64,000 bases of DNA from Acetobacteraceae bacterium (GTDB lineage: Bacteria; Pseudomonadota; Alphaproteobacteria; Acetobacterales; Acetobacteraceae). Below the pieces are notes generated by a model. It saw only the letters and a list, made by a program, of their open reading frames with translations. It was not told the origin of the DNA and ran no database searches. This document shows positions 1-10,401 of the stretch, piece by piece. The DNA lies in the NCBI GenBank assembly GCA_022842185.1, contig JALHQB010000003.1, positions 84,686-148,685 on the forward strand, read 5' to 3'. A program made the translations under genes and the position numbers. The stretch's first letter is position 1, and each line of letters begins with the position of its first letter.

Positions 1-1
1 G

Positions 2-2287
2 CTGCTGACCGCCAGCCTGCTTGCCCTGGTCATGCTGGGCGGCGTGGCGGGCACCGTCGCCCTGACCGGGAAGGACCTGTCGCAAACCCTCGCGCGGCAG
101 GCGCGGCTCGGCCAATCATCCGGATTGCTGACCGAAGCGGTGAGCAGCGCCGCGCAGACGCCCTCGCAAGTGCAGGTGATGCTGGCGGCCAACCAACCGG
201 CCGAGGTGGAGGCCGCGCGCGACGCCGCGCTGGCGACGCTCGATGCCACGGCCGCGCTGGCCCGCCGGGCCGCGTCGGAAGCCGGCGAGCCCTCCGTCTC
301 CGCGCTGATGGCGCGGCTGGTCGAGGCCTCCGCCGTCTATGGTGCCGCGATCCGTGAACAGGCGGACCAGCGCATCGCCATGATCCGCGCCCGCGACCAG
401 GTCTTCCTCGCCCGTGGATCGGAGTACGACCAGGCCTTCGAAGGCGCCAATGCGGCCATCGAGTTCGACCTGGCGGGCGAGGCGCGGGAGGACGCGCGCA
501 CCCGCTTCATCGCTTTCCACCAGGGGGCGAACGACATGCGGGCCTCCACGCTGCGCTACCTCGCCACCGGCGATGCGGCGCAGGCGCAGCGGGCCCGCCG
601 TGCAGCGGCGCAGTCCCGCGTGCATCTGCGCGGGTCGATCTCCACCGCCGCGGCGCAGCCGCGCGTGAAGGAGGAGTTGGAGCGCATCGGACGCATCGCC
701 GAACAGGCGGCCGAGGGTGCGATGGCGACGATCGAGCGCGGCAATGCGCTGCGCCAGTACAACGCGGAACGCGCCACGCCGGCGCGCGATGCCCTCGTCG
801 CCGCTGTCGCCACCGCCAATGAACGGTTGCACGCGCTCGACATCCAGGCGGGCGCCGCGGTCGGTGCGGCGCTGGACCACCAGACACGGCTGGTGTCGCT
901 CGCCTCCGGCGCGATCGCGCTTGTCATGCTCCTGTCGGCCTGGGCGCTCGCACGGACCGTCGGCGCGCCGCTGCGCCGGATGGCCGCCACCATCGCCTCC
1001 ATCGCCTCGGGCGAAGCCAATGTCACCGTCACCGACCGCAACCGCCGTGACGAGATCGGACGCATCGCCGATGCCGTGGAAGGATTGCGCGTCACCGTGC
1101 GGGAAGCCTTCAGCCGCGGCCAGATGATCGAGCAGATGCCGATCGGCGTGACGGTCGCCGACCCGCAGGATGAATTCCGCATCACCTATGCGAACGGCTT
1201 CGCACAGGATCTTGTCACGTCGTTGAAAGCCCACATGCCGACGACGTTCGACGACATGGTCGGCCAGAGCATCGACATCTTCCACAAGGGACCGGGCCGC
1301 ATCCGCGCGCTGCTGTCCGACCCCAGGAACCTGCCGCACAAGGCGCGGGTCGCGGTCGGGCCGGAATCGCTCGAACTCAACATCACCGCGCTGCGCGACG
1401 CGAAGGGCGGGTATCTCGGCGCGATGCTGGCCTGGCAGCGCGTGACGGAACAGGCCCGTCTGGCCGATACCTTCGAGGCCGATATCGGCGCCGTAGTCGA
1501 TTCCGTGGCAACCTCCGCCGGCCAGTTGCAGGGCGCCGCGCGCACCTTGACCGACGCGGCAGCCGAGGCCGGGCGCGAGGCGATGGCCGTGTCGGAGGCC
1601 GGCATGCAGGCCAATGCCGATGTGCAGGCGGTCGCGGCCGCAGCCGAACAGATGGCCGCATCGGTGGAGGAGATCACCCGTCGGGTAGCGGAAGCCGCCG
1701 ATGTCGCACGCCGGGCCGTCGCGGAAGCCAAGGCCACCGATTCGACGGTGCGCGGCCTGGCCGACGCGGCATCGCGCATCGGCGACGTGGTGCGGCTGAT
1801 CGGCGAGATCGCTGGCCAGACCAACCTCCTCGCGCTGAACGCCACCATCGAGGCGGCGCGCGCCGGCGAAGCCGGCAAGGGCTTCGCGGTGGTCGCCTCG
1901 GAGGTGAAGAGCCTCGCCGGGCAGACCGCCAAGGCGACCGAGGAGATCGGCCGCCAGATCAGCGAAATGCAGGGCGCGACCAACCAGGCGGTGGATGCGA
2001 TCCGCGCCATCGGCACCACCGTGGACCGAACCTCCGACATCGCCACGGCCATCGCCGCGGCGGTCGAGGAACAGGGGGCGACGACGCGCGAGATCGCCCG
2101 GTCCGCCGCCCAGGTGGCGAAAGCGACCGGCACGGTGGCACAACGAATCGAGGGCATCCGGGCCGCCGCGGATGCGACGGGTGGTTCGGCCGGGGCGGTG
2201 TTGCAGGCGTCCGGCGCGCTGTCGGGGGATGCGGCGACCTTGCGGGAACGAGCGGATGGGTTCCTGCGTGCGGTGCGGGTGGCGTAA
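2..2287 (+). CDS. Methyl-accepting chemotaxis protein (5' end outside window)
   Basis: Membrane chemoreceptor that signals to CheA/CheW. The frame is open to the window edge, so the true start lies upstream; the first residues read as the end of a transmembrane helix. A long helical sensor region follows, then a second membrane helix (about 286-306 counted from the Met at 32), a HAMP linker, a PAS-like segment starting near 364 ([14 protein letters not shown]) and the MCP signalling hairpin near 590-640 ([20 protein letters not shown]). No C-terminal CheR-binding pentapeptide is seen. No che genes are in the window, so the receptor is an orphan here. The ligand cannot be inferred. Confidence 0.93.
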   Translation: MLTASLLALVMLGGVAGTVALTGKDLSQTLARQARLGQSSGLLTEAVSSAAQTPSQVQVMLAANQPAEVEAARDAALATLDATAALARRAASEAGEPSVSALMARLVEASAVYGAAIREQADQRIAMIRARDQVFLARGSEYDQAFEGANAAIEFDLAGEAREDARTRFIAFHQGANDMRASTLRYLATGDAAQAQRARRAAAQSRVHLRGSISTAAAQPRVKEELERIGRIAEQAAEGAMATIERGNALRQYNAERATPARDALVAAVATANERLHALDIQAGAAVGAALDHQTRLVSLASGAIALVMLLSAWALARTVGAPLRRMAATIASIASGEANVTVTDRNRRDEIGRIADAVEGLRVTVREAFSRGQMIEQMPIGVTVADPQDEFRITYANGFAQDLVTSLKAHMPTTFDDMVGQSIDIFHKGPGRIRALLSDPRNLPHKARVAVGPESLELNITALRDAKGGYLGAMLAWQRVTEQARLADTFEADIGAVVDSVATSAGQLQGAARTLTDAAAEAGREAMAVSEAGMQANADVQAVAAAAEQMAASVEEITRRVAEAADVARRAVAEAKATDSTVRGLADAASRIGDVVRLIGEIAGQTNLLALNATIEAARAGEAGKGFAVVASEVKSLAGQTAKATEEIGRQISEMQGATNQAVDAIRAIGTTVDRTSDIATAIAAAVEEQGATTREIARSAAQVAKATGTVAQRIEGIRAAADATGGSAGAVLQASGALSGDAATLRERADGFLRAVRVA

Positions 2288-2344
2288 GGCACCGCAGACA
2301 GGAAGATTGGCGCGGCGCTGCCGCGCGCGCGAATGTATACTGCT

Positions 2345-2560
2345 GGAGAGGGGCGTCGCCCCTCTCCAGACCTCACCCCACCAAAGGCTTAAGGCCTTTG
2401 GAAACCTCCTTTTTGGTGCTCAACGCCGCCGGTCGGTGCCAACACAAATGCCCGATTCCTGATACTGGACCGGGCAGGGATGGCCCCGTGTGAAGAACGC
2501 CATGGTCACGCGGTCCAGGGAACCGTTGCTCTCTGGTGGGGAGGGGCAAAGCCACGCCCT
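2345..2560 (+). repeat. Composite palindromic intergenic element, copy a
   Basis: First of seven related elements. Module 1 is a 10-bp GC hairpin at 2345-2367 (GGAGAGGGGC stem). Module 2 is the palindrome at 2381-2401 (CCAAAGGC/GCCTTTGG around TTAAG). A tract with TTTTGGTGCT and CGGTCGGTGCC follows. Module 3 (CCAGGGA..TCTCTGG, 2515-2536) and module 4 (GGGGAGGGGC onwards, 2539-2560) are degraded. It fills most of the space between the chemoreceptor and asd. Short ORFs across it are not believed to be genes. Confidence 0.85.
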
Positions 2561-2628
2561 GGCCTTGAGCGGGATGCGCCCGCCGCCATCCGCTGCTAGA
2601 TGGCGCCTCCAGCCAGGAGAACCGCCGC

Positions 2629-3711
2629 ATGAGCTACAAGGTCGCGATCGTCGGTGCCACCGGCGCGGTGGGGCGCGAGATCATCAAGACGCTCGCCGAA
2701 CGAGGCTTCCCGGTCAGCGAGGCCGTGGCCCTCGCCTCAGGCCGTTCGGCGGGGCAGGAGATTTCCTTCGGCGACAAGACCGTGCTGAAGGTGCGCGATC
2801 TCGATCGGTATGATTTCGCCGGGACACATCTCGCGCTGTTCTCGCCGGGCGCCGCCATCTCCGCCATCCATGCCCCGCGCGCGGCGGCGGCCGGGTGCCT
2901 GGTGATCGACAACACCTCCCAGTTTCGCATGGAACTGGGCGTCCCGCTGGTGGTGCCGGAGGTGAACCCCCAGGCCATCGCCAAGCGGCCCAGGAAGGGG
3001 ATTGTCGCGAACCCCAATTGCTCGACCATCCAGATGGTCATGGCGCTCAAGCCGCTGCACGACATCGCGCGCGTGAAGCGGGTGGTGGTCGCCACCTACC
3101 AATCCGTCTCCGGCGCCGGGAAGGAAGCGATGGACGAGCTGTGGTCCCAGACCCGCGGCGTCTTCGTCAACGACCCGCCGCTGGCCGAACAATTCACCAA
3201 GCCGATCGCCTTCAACGTCATCCCGCATATCGACGACTTCATGGACGATGGCGCGACGAAGGAGGAATGGAAGATGGCGGTCGAGACGCGCAAGATCCTC
3301 GACCCTGACATTCAAGTTGTCGCGACCTGCGTGCGCGTGCCGGTGATGATCGGCCATGGCGAAGCGGTGCATGTGGAATTCGAAACGGCGATCACCGAGC
3401 GCCAGGCGCGCGAAGCCCTGCGCGAGGCGCCCGGGATCACCGTGCTCGATACGCGTGACGATGGCGGATACGCCACGCCGATCGAGATCGCGGGGGAAGA
3501 TTCGGTCTTCATCTCCCGCCTGCGGCGCGACACCACGGTGCCGCACGGCCTGTCGTTCTGGTGCGTGGCCGACAATCTGCGCAAGGGTGCCGCGCTGAAC
3601 GCCGTGCAGATTGCCGAGGAAATGCATCGCAATGGGCTGCTTGCGCAGAACCCTGCTGCGGACAGCAAGGCCGCGGCGCTTCCAGCGCCGGGGGAACCGC
3701 CGCAGCGTTGA
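2629..3711 (+). CDS. asd: Aspartate-semialdehyde dehydrogenase
   Basis: Reduces aspartyl-4-phosphate to aspartate semialdehyde with NADPH, feeding lysine/diaminopimelate, threonine and methionine synthesis. The N-terminus has the nucleotide-binding GATGAVG motif (residues 9-15). The catalytic Cys131 sits in NPNCSTIQMVMAL, and the substrate-binding segment YQSVSGAGKEAMDEL follows. At 360 aa it is slightly longer than usual (~340) because of an Ala/Pro-rich tail. An AGGAG-type ribosome site precedes the ATG. It stands alone, downstream of repeat copy a. Confidence 0.97.
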   Translation: MSYKVAIVGATGAVGREIIKTLAERGFPVSEAVALASGRSAGQEISFGDKTVLKVRDLDRYDFAGTHLALFSPGAAISAIHAPRAAAAGCLVIDNTSQFRMELGVPLVVPEVNPQAIAKRPRKGIVANPNCSTIQMVMALKPLHDIARVKRVVVATYQSVSGAGKEAMDELWSQTRGVFVNDPPLAEQFTKPIAFNVIPHIDDFMDDGATKEEWKMAVETRKILDPDIQVVATCVRVPVMIGHGEAVHVEFETAITERQAREALREAPGITVLDTRDDGGYATPIEIAGEDSVFISRLRRDTTVPHGLSFWCVADNLRKGAALNAVQIAEEMHRNGLLAQNPAADSKAAALPAPGEPPQR

Positions 3712-3868
3712 ATCCGATCGCGACTCAGCCAGGCGCCGTGAAGCTGTCCCCTCGAACACGGTCGCAGGACGTTTGCGCAGTGCGATCTGTCGCACAACCC
3801 ATGGTCGTTTCAACATCGACGCGTTCGCGCCGAAGCGGTAGGTTCGCCAGGGGCCAGGAGATCACCGC

Positions 3869-4399
3869 ATGTACATCGACGTTCCGTTCGTCAGCCAGCT
3901 CGACTACGGCGGCAGCCAGCACCTCGATGACCCGACAGGCTGCTGGTATTCCAGCGCCTGCATGATCGCCTATGCGTATGAGGCAGGGCCGCGGCGCGGC
4001 GTGCCCGAACTCTGGTCGATGGAGACGGTGATGGCGGATGGTTCCGTCCGCACCAGCCATTGGGCGATCCCGTATGAATGGCTGTCCACGCTGATGCAAA
4101 ACGAGCGCCTGGTGGAGCTGAATGGCGGATTCCCCGCCACGGCGGGGGCGCTCAACATGGCGGTGCGGTTCTACGGCCCGCTGTTCATGTGCTGGATGAA
4201 GACGCATGGCGGCAACACCTACGGTCATGCGTCAGTCATCATCGGCGTGGACGGCGACGAGGTGATCTACCACGACCCCGAGAACGCACCGCGGAGCCGC
4301 ATGAGTTTCGCGGACATCAAGGCGAAGCTGGCACAGGGCTGGCCGGTGCTGCGCCGCGATGCCCTGCCCTTCAGCTACAGCGTCAGTTCCCACGCCTGA
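3869..4399 (+). CDS. Papain-like cysteine peptidase (C39/AvrRpt2-like)
   Basis: A 176-aa protein with no signal peptide. A papain-type triad is visible: Cys25 in DPTGCWYSSACM, His120 in NTYGHASVIIGV and Asp136 in IYHDP. This order and spacing fit the C70 (AvrRpt2-like)/C39 papain-like superfamily, where a Cys opens a helix and a GHA-V-I strand carries the His. AGGAG lies 8 nt before the ATG. There is no ABC exporter or double-glycine substrate nearby, so a bacteriocin-processing role is not supported. The substrate is unknown. Confidence 0.7.
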   Translation: MYIDVPFVSQLDYGGSQHLDDPTGCWYSSACMIAYAYEAGPRRGVPELWSMETVMADGSVRTSHWAIPYEWLSTLMQNERLVELNGGFPATAGALNMAVRFYGPLFMCWMKTHGGNTYGHASVIIGVDGDEVIYHDPENAPRSRMSFADIKAKLAQGWPVLRRDALPFSYSVSSHA

Positions 4400-4443
4400 C
4401 CGGCGCGGCCCGGGCGGAAACGCGCCGGGTCGTGACGGTCAGC

Positions 4444-5088
4444 TCAACGCCGGTCGGGATAGTCCCGACCAGGCCGCGCGCGATATGTCGGCAGCGACCA
4501 TCTGCCGACGATCGCCGCCGCGCGCACCCCGAAGCCCAGCGCGATGCCGCAGGACAGCGCGACGGTACGATCCACCCCGGCTTCCAGAAGCAACGCCGCG
4601 CCGGCCGCGCCCAGGGCGGCGGCGGTGACATAGATCTCCCGCCGCAGCACCAACGGCGTCTCGGCGCAGATGATGTCGCGCAGCATGCCGCCCGCCGTCG
4701 CGGTGATGGTGCCCATCAGGACCGCCACCCAGGGCGCTGCGCCCACGCGCATGGCTTTTTCCGCGCCCAGCACGGCAAACAGTCCAAGCCCGACGGCATC
4801 GGCCCACAGCAGCACCACGAAGCGCCGTTCCACCAGATGCGCGCCCAGGAACACCGCCAGCGCCAGCCCCGCGGCCAGGGCGACCATGCCTGGTGCCACC
4901 AGCCAGAATACCGGCACACCCAGGATCACATCGCGCACCGTGCCGCCGCCGAAGGCGCACAGGCAGGCGATCAGCATGAAGCCCACCGGGTCCATCTGCT
5001 TGCGTGACGCGCTGAGCGCGCCGGCGATGGCCAGCACCGCCACGGCCGCCCAGGTCAGGGCGTCCAGCAGGTCATCGAAGAAGGTCAC
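4444..5088 (-). CDS. TRIC-type trimeric intracellular cation channel family protein
   Basis: A 214-aa integral membrane protein with about seven hydrophobic helices in two similar halves. Each half carries a G-G-x-x-R-D motif: FGGGTVRDVILG and TAGGMLRDIIC. This is diagnostic of the UPF0126/TRIC family (YadS/YvgT-like), bacterial relatives of TRIC cation channels. I chose the GTG start at 5088 because GTGA overlaps the stop of the upstream MFS gene by 4 bp, implying translational coupling. The C-terminus is Arg-rich. The transported ion is inferred from the family only. Confidence 0.85.
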   Translation of the reverse strand: MTFFDDLLDALTWAAVAVLAIAGALSASRKQMDPVGFMLIACLCAFGGGTVRDVILGVPVFWLVAPGMVALAAGLALAVFLGAHLVERRFVVLLWADAVGLGLFAVLGAEKAMRVGAAPWVAVLMGTITATAGGMLRDIICAETPLVLRREIYVTAAALGAAGAALLLEAGVDRTVALSCGIALGFGVRAAAIVGRWSLPTYRARPGRDYPDRR

Positions 5089-6314
5089 TCCGCCGGCATG
5101 GCGGCCGCGCGGCGGCTGCGCGCCTCGGACTGCGCGGACCCCGCGCAAAGCAGCGACAGCCCGAGCAACGCAGCGACCACCGGCAAGACCAGGATCGGGT
5201 AGCCCATGTCGATCAGGAACCCCAGCGGCACCGGCGTGATCGCGCCGCCCAGCGGCAGGCCGGAGGAGACGAAGCCGAACACCTTGCCGATCTCCCCTGG
5301 CGGGGATGCATCCTTCAGCATCACGTCGCGCGGCGTGCGTGAAGCGCCCATCGCCAGCCCGCCGAGGAAGCCCACGATCGGCAGGACGAATTCCGGCATC
5401 GGCAGCAGCCCCAGGGCAAGGATCATCGCCATGGAGAAGGTCGTCAGCACCACCACGAAGCCGATCAGGTTCCGCTTCGACGTATCCGCCACCCAACCGC
5501 CGACCAGCGTGCCGGATGTGGCGCCGATCATGTAGCCGGTCAGCACCATGGAGGCCGCAGCGACCGGCGTGCCCCACAGCTTGCCCAGCACGGTGATCAC
5601 CCAGGACTGGATGCCCGACCCGGCCATCGACGACAGCATGAAGAAGCCGAAGAACAAAAGGATCGGGCGTGACAACAGGAGCTCCCGCCCGGTCGGCCCG
5701 CCCTCGACCTTCCTGGCCTTGGGCTGGTCGCGCAGGATGCGGCTCTGCACCAGGATCGCGATGACGACCGGCACGCCGAGCAAGCCCACCAGCAGCAGCG
5801 CCATCCGCCAGCCCATTGTCGCGGCCAGCAGCGCGACGACCGGCGGCGCGAGCGCGAAGCCGAGATTGCCGGTGAAGGTGTGCAGCGCGAAGGCGCGCCC
5901 CATCCGCGACTTGTCGATCGACCCGGCGAGGATGGCGTAATCCGCCGGGTGGATCACCGAATTGCCGACACCCGACAGGATGGCGAGCAGCCAGATCGCC
6001 CAGATTCCAGGCGCGAAGGCCATGGCGGACATGGACAGCGCCATCAGCAGCGTCCCGCCCACCAGGAAACCGCGCGCCCCGTGCCTGTCCACCCAGAAGC
6101 CCACCGGCGTCTGCAACAGCGCCGTGGTGCCCGACATCAGCGCGACCGCCAGGCCAAGCTCGGCGAAGGACACGTTGAATTCCGCCTGCCAGAACAAAAA
6201 TAGCGGCGGCAGCGTCAGGACGTAGAAATGGGACAGGAAATGCCCGGTCCCGATCAGTGTGATGATGCGCGCATCCTGGCCGATGCCGGGCGGTGGCGGG
6301 AGGTCGGCGGGCAT
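5085..6314 (-). CDS. MFS transporter
   Basis: A 409-aa permease with about 12 predicted membrane helices. It has the MFS A-like motif between helices 2 and 3 (GFWVDRHGARG) and a related one in the second half (GGWVADTSKRN). The start at 6314 (MPADLPPPPGIGQD) is preferred; the longer upstream frame runs through non-hydrophobic shadow sequence. It is coupled to the TRIC-type gene by a 4-bp overlap. The substrate cannot be read from the sequence; the fosmidomycin-resistance/YnfM-like groups are possible relatives. Confidence 0.88.
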   Translation of the reverse strand: MPADLPPPPGIGQDARIITLIGTGHFLSHFYVLTLPPLFLFWQAEFNVSFAELGLAVALMSGTTALLQTPVGFWVDRHGARGFLVGGTLLMALSMSAMAFAPGIWAIWLLAILSGVGNSVIHPADYAILAGSIDKSRMGRAFALHTFTGNLGFALAPPVVALLAATMGWRMALLLVGLLGVPVVIAILVQSRILRDQPKARKVEGGPTGRELLLSRPILLFFGFFMLSSMAGSGIQSWVITVLGKLWGTPVAAASMVLTGYMIGATSGTLVGGWVADTSKRNLIGFVVVLTTFSMAMILALGLLPMPEFVLPIVGFLGGLAMGASRTPRDVMLKDASPPGEIGKVFGFVSSGLPLGGAITPVPLGFLIDMGYPILVLPVVAALLGLSLLCAGSAQSEARSRRAAAMPAE

Positions 6315-6867
6315 GGTCCACCCTTGCCTGTGAAATGCGTCGCAACGCTGGGCGCAGGATGCTATCCCGTCAACGCCGATGAGACGTAGCAATGCAGCCA
6401 TGCGGATCGCGCGGAGGATCAGCCTGGCAGGATCGAACCCATCTGGCGCGCGAACACTTTCGCCCTGGGGGATCGACACGGTTGCCCCCCATGCAGACCA
6501 GCCCCGGGTCTGGCGGGACCGTGCCGAACCGCCCGCGTCGGCGGGCGGCATCCTGTGCTGAGGTTTTGGATCATCGCCGGTGAACCGGCCGGGCTGGGCA
6601 TTCGCGAAGACGCGACGCCGGTGCCCCGCGCTTTCAGCCGCGTCCTGCCGCATTCTTGCGAAGCAGTCCCACGGACAGCGGGCGGCCGGCGTCATCGGTG
6701 TCGCGACGATAAGTAGTTGAGAACGATTATCAGTAATCGCCACCACGACTGCCCAGGCCCCGCCGTGGAATTGACGCTGTCCCGCGCCGCACCATACAAG
6801 AGGACGTGAAAAGACCGCCCCCCCGCTCGGGGACTGGGGATCGCGGTCCACTGGAGTAGACCGACCC
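6315..6867. other. Divergent intergenic region between MFS gene and sdhC
   Basis: About 550 bp with no supported gene. Short ORFs on both strands have no ribosome site or recognisable sequence. The part nearest sdhC contains a locally AT-richer stretch (about 6705-6745) with a candidate Fur box. A T-loop-like string on the minus strand near 6425-6440 does not fold into a tRNA. Confidence 0.6.
6718..6732 (+). promoter_or_regulatory. Candidate Fur-type iron box upstream of sdhC
   Basis: TGAGAACGATTATCA fits the 7-1-7 Fur pattern TGATAAT-n-ATTATCA: the right half-site is perfect and the left matches 5 of 7. It lies about 136 bp before the sdhC start. Succinate dehydrogenase is rich in iron-sulfur clusters and heme and is iron-regulated in several proteobacteria. 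Binding is inferred, not shown. Confidence 0.45.
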
Positions 6868-7314
6868 ATGTCGAAGATCACCGACGCGCGGGAGGCCGTG
6901 ATGGTCGGCCGCCGGTCGGATGGCACCCTGGTCCGCCGTCCGCTGTCGCCGCACCTGCAAGCCTATGACATGCTGCAGATGACCTCTGCGCTGTCCATCA
7001 CCCACCGGATCACCGGCGTGCTGTGGTCGATCGGCCTGGTGTTCCTGGTGTGGTGGCTGGTCGCCACCGCCTCCGGCGAGGCATCCTACAACGGCGCGAT
7101 GTGGTTCTTCGGGTCCTTCATCGGCGTGATCGGCCTGCTCGGCCTGACCGCCGTGGCTTGGTACCACACGCTGAACGGCATCCGGCATTTGTATTGGGAC
7201 AGCGGGCATGGCTACGACATGCCGACCACCTACCTCACCGGCCGGGCGGTGCTGATCGGCACCGCGGCGCTGACCGCGCTGACCTGGCTCATCATGCTCA
7301 TCACCTGGATCTGA
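6868..7314 (+). CDS. sdhC: Succinate dehydrogenase cytochrome b556 subunit
   Basis: Membrane anchor of complex II that helps bind heme b and ubiquinone. It has 148 aa and three membrane helices. The family signature SPHLQAYDMLQMTSALSITHR (His46, Arg47) is followed by the heme-region histidine in YHTLNGIRHLYWD. A CTGGAG ribosome site precedes the ATG. It is the first gene of sdhCDAB, 5 bp before sdhD. Confidence 0.96.
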   Translation: MSKITDAREAVMVGRRSDGTLVRRPLSPHLQAYDMLQMTSALSITHRITGVLWSIGLVFLVWWLVATASGEASYNGAMWFFGSFIGVIGLLGLTAVAWYHTLNGIRHLYWDSGHGYDMPTTYLTGRAVLIGTAALTALTWLIMLITWI

Positions 7315-7319
7315 CGCCG

Positions 7320-7712
7320 ATGGCCGCGCCGACGATACGCTCGCTTCGCTCCCCGCTCGGCCGCGCGCGCGGCATGGGGTCCGCCAAGGGCGGCACGCAT
7401 CACTGGTGGATGATGCGCGTCACCTCCATGGCCTTGCTGCCGCTGACAATCTGGCTGGTCTTCGGCTTGGCGCGCATGCCGGACGCCACCTGGCTGGAAG
7501 CGACGATCTGGATCGGCCGCCCGCTCAACGCGGTGCTGCTGCTCGCCTTCCTTGCCGCCGCCTTCCACCACACTGCCAACGGCCTGCAGGAAGTGGTCGA
7601 GGACTATGTGCGCGGAGACCTCGCCAAGGCCGGCACGCTGCTGGCCATCAAGGGCACCTGTTTCCTGCTGTGGCTGTCGGCGACGCTCGCCGTGCTGCGG
7701 ATTGCGGTCTGA
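7320..7712 (+). CDS. sdhD: Succinate dehydrogenase hydrophobic membrane anchor subunit
   Basis: Second membrane anchor of complex II, 130 aa with three hydrophobic helices. The N-terminal GSAKGGTHHWWMMRVTS segment and the AFHHTANGLQEVVEDYV segment, with the heme/quinone-site histidines, are typical of alphaproteobacterial SdhD. I chose the ATG at 7320, which follows the sdhC stop closely; a longer frame reading through from 7023 overlaps sdhC and is a shadow. Position between sdhC and sdhA supports the call. Confidence 0.94.
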   Translation: MAAPTIRSLRSPLGRARGMGSAKGGTHHWWMMRVTSMALLPLTIWLVFGLARMPDATWLEATIWIGRPLNAVLLLAFLAAAFHHTANGLQEVVEDYVRGDLAKAGTLLAIKGTCFLLWLSATLAVLRIAV

Positions 7713-7792
7713 CCGACCCTGGCGGGTTCGCGAAGTCCACCTAGGTTGACAGTACCGCGCGCCCCGCGCGCGCAACGAACGAGACGGATGCG

Positions 7793-9604
7793 ATGAACGC
7801 GATCAGCAAGCCTTCCAACGGCGCCTACCGCATCGTGGACCACACCTACGACGTCGTCGTCGTCGGCGCTGGCGGCGCGGGTCTGCGCGCCACCTTCGGC
7901 ATGGGCGCCGCGGGGCTGTCCACCGCCTGCATCACCAAGGTGTTCCCCACCCGGTCCCACACCGTCGCCGCGCAGGGTGGTGTCGGCGCATCGCTCGGCA
8001 ACATGGGCGAGGATGACTGGCGCTGGCACATGTACGACACCGTGAAGGGGTCGGACTGGCTGGGCGACCAGGACGCCATCGAATACATGTGCCGCGAGGC
8101 GGTGCCCGCGATCATCGAACTCGAACATTACGGCGTGCCGTTCTCCCGCACGGAAGACGGCAAGATCTACCAGCGCCCCTTCGGCGGCCACATGACCCAC
8201 TACGGCAAGGAACCCGCCATGCGGGCCTGCGCCGCGGCCGACCGCACCGGCCACGCCATCCTGCACACGCTGTACCAGCAGTCGCTGAAGCATAATTGCG
8301 AGTTCTTCGTCGAATACTTCGCCCTCGATCTCATCATGGATGATGAAGGCGTGTGCCGCGGCGTCATGGCCTGGAACCTGGAAGACGGTTCCATGCACCG
8401 CTTCCGCGCGCAGACCGTGGTGCTGGCCACCGGCGGGTATGGCCGTGCCTATTTCTCCTGCACCTCCGCCCATACCTGCACGGGCGATGGCGGCGGCATG
8501 GCGCTGCGCGCCGGCCTACCGTTGCAGGACAATGAATTCGTCCAGTTCCACCCGACCGGCATCTACGGCTCCGGCTGCCTGGTGACCGAGGGCGCGCGCG
8601 GCGAAGGCGGCTACCTGACGAATTCCGAAGGCGAGCGCTTCATGGAGCGCTACGCGCCGACGGCGAAGGATCTCGCCTCCCGCGACGTCGTCTCCCGCGC
8701 CATGTCGATGGAAATCCGCGAGGGCCGCGGCGTGGGGCCGCACAAGGACCATATCCACCTGCACCTGGAACATCTGGGCGCGGACATCCTGCACGAGCGC
8801 CTGCCCGGCATTTCCGAAACCGCGAAGATCTTCGCCGGCGTGGACGTGACGAAGGAACCGATCCCGATGCTGCCGACCGTGCACTACAACATGGGCGGCA
8901 TCCCCACGAATATTCACTGCGAAGTGCTGGCCGCCACCGCCACCGACCAGGACCGCATCGTGCCCGGCTTGATGGCGGTGGGTGAAGCCGCCTGCGTGTC
9001 CGTGCACGGCGCCAACCGCCTGGGCACCAATTCGCTGCTCGACCTGGTGGTGTTCGGCCGCGCCGCCGCCCATCGCGCGGCGGAAACCATCAAGCCCGGC
9101 GCCACGCAGATGCCGCTGCCGCCCAAGGCCGGCGAAGCTTCGCTGGACCGCTTCGACCGCGTGCGCAACGCGAAGGGCGGCACCTCCGTGTCCGACCTGC
9201 GCCTGACCATGCAGCGCGCCATGCAGACCCACGCCGCCGTGTTCCGCACCACCGACCTGCTGAAGGAAGGGGTGGAGAAGATGGACAAGGTTGCCGCCGG
9301 CTATGCCGACATCAAGATCGCCGACCGTTCGCTGATCTGGAACTCGGATTTGGTCGAGGCGCTGGAACTGGACAACCTGATCGGCAATGCGCTGACCACG
9401 ATCCACGGCGCCGATGCCCGCCACGAAAGCCGCGGCGCCCATTCCCATGAAGACCATCCGGACCGCGACGACGTGAACTGGATGACGCACACGCTGGCGC
9501 GCGTGGACGACAAATACGCCGTCAGCCTCGACTACCGCGACGTGAAGATGCGGACGCTGACGAACGAAGTGCAGGTCTTCCCGCCGAAGCCGCGCGTGTA
9601 CTGA
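7793..9604 (+). CDS. sdhA: Succinate dehydrogenase flavoprotein subunit
   Basis: Catalytic FAD subunit that oxidises succinate to fumarate in the TCA cycle and respiratory chain. It has 603 aa. The FAD Rossmann motif is [13 protein letters not shown] near residue 21. His56 in [11 protein letters not shown] is the expected covalent FAD attachment site. The active-site region includes [20 protein letters not shown], and the capping region [20 protein letters not shown] contains the conserved arginines. It is full length and sits 14 bp before sdhB. Confidence 0.98.
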   Translation: MNAISKPSNGAYRIVDHTYDVVVVGAGGAGLRATFGMGAAGLSTACITKVFPTRSHTVAAQGGVGASLGNMGEDDWRWHMYDTVKGSDWLGDQDAIEYMCREAVPAIIELEHYGVPFSRTEDGKIYQRPFGGHMTHYGKEPAMRACAAADRTGHAILHTLYQQSLKHNCEFFVEYFALDLIMDDEGVCRGVMAWNLEDGSMHRFRAQTVVLATGGYGRAYFSCTSAHTCTGDGGGMALRAGLPLQDNEFVQFHPTGIYGSGCLVTEGARGEGGYLTNSEGERFMERYAPTAKDLASRDVVSRAMSMEIREGRGVGPHKDHIHLHLEHLGADILHERLPGISETAKIFAGVDVTKEPIPMLPTVHYNMGGIPTNIHCEVLAATATDQDRIVPGLMAVGEAACVSVHGANRLGTNSLLDLVVFGRAAAHRAAETIKPGATQMPLPPKAGEASLDRFDRVRNAKGGTSVSDLRLTMQRAMQTHAAVFRTTDLLKEGVEKMDKVAAGYADIKIADRSLIWNSDLVEALELDNLIGNALTTIHGADARHESRGAHSHEDHPDRDDVNWMTHTLARVDDKYAVSLDYRDVKMRTLTNEVQVFPPKPRVY

Positions 9605-9618
9605 GGAATCCGGACCCG

Positions 9619-10401
9619 ATGGCGACCTTTACGCTTCCGAAGAACTCCACGGTCGGCGAAGGCCGCACCTATCCCGCCCCCGCCGGGTCGAAGAACGTCA
9701 AGTCGTTCAAGATCTACCGCTGGGACCCCGATGGCGGCGCCAATCCGCGCACCGATACCTATGACATCGACCTGGACCAATGCGGCCCGATGGTCCTCGA
9801 CGCCCTCATCAAGATCAAGAATGAGGTGGACTCCACGCTGACCTTCCGGCGGTCCTGCCGCGAGGGCATCTGCGGGTCCTGCTCGATGAACATCGACGGG
9901 TTGAACACGCTGGCCTGCCTCAAGCCCATCGACGAAGTGACGGGCGATTGCCGCATCTCCCCGCTGCCGCACATGCCGGTGGTGAAGGATCTGGTGCCGG
10001 ACCTGTCGCAGATCTACGCCCAGCTGCGCTCCGTCGAGCCCTGGCTGAAGGCTGACACGCCCCCGCCGCCCGATGGCGAACGCCTGCAATCCAAGGAAGA
10101 ACGCGCCAAGCTCGACGGGCTGTGGGAATGCATCCTGTGCTTCTGCTGCTCGACCGCCTGCCCGTCCTATTGGTGGAACGGTGATCGGTATCTCGGGCCG
10201 GCGGTGCTGCTGCAGGCCTATCGCTGGATCGCCGACAGCCGCGACGAACACACCGGCGACCGTCTCGATGCGCTGGAAGACCCGTTCAAGCTGTATCGCT
10301 GCCACACCATCATGAACTGCACCCGGACCTGCCCGAAGGGGCTGAACCCGGCGCAGGCGATCGGCGAGATCAAGAAGCTGATGGTCGAACGCCAGGCCTG
10401 A
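9619..10401 (+). CDS. sdhB: Succinate dehydrogenase iron-sulfur subunit
   Basis: Electron-transfer subunit of complex II, 260 aa. The [2Fe-2S] cysteines are in [15 protein letters not shown] with a later Cys in NTLAC. The [4Fe-4S]/[3Fe-4S] cysteines are in [15 protein letters not shown] and in [12 protein letters not shown]. It is the last gene of the sdh operon and is followed by a GC hairpin with a distant T run. Confidence 0.98.
   Translation: MATFTLPKNSTVGEGRTYPAPAGSKNVKSFKIYRWDPDGGANPRTDTYDIDLDQCGPMVLDALIKIKNEVDSTLTFRRSCREGICGSCSMNIDGLNTLACLKPIDEVTGDCRISPLPHMPVVKDLVPDLSQIYAQLRSVEPWLKADTPPPPDGERLQSKEERAKLDGLWECILCFCCSTACPSYWWNGDRYLGPAVLLQAYRWIADSRDEHTGDRLDALEDPFKLYRCHTIMNCTRTCPKGLNPAQAIGEIKKLMVERQA

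Noticed and set aside
116..2143. A 675-codon minus-strand frame opposite the chemoreceptor
   Set aside because: Antisense shadow rich in Gly, Arg and His; the plus strand encodes an unmistakable MCP.
6415..6480. A T-loop-like string (GGGTTCGATCC on the minus strand) suggesting a tRNA
   Set aside because: The flanking bases do not pair as a T stem, and no acceptor or anticodon arm is found.
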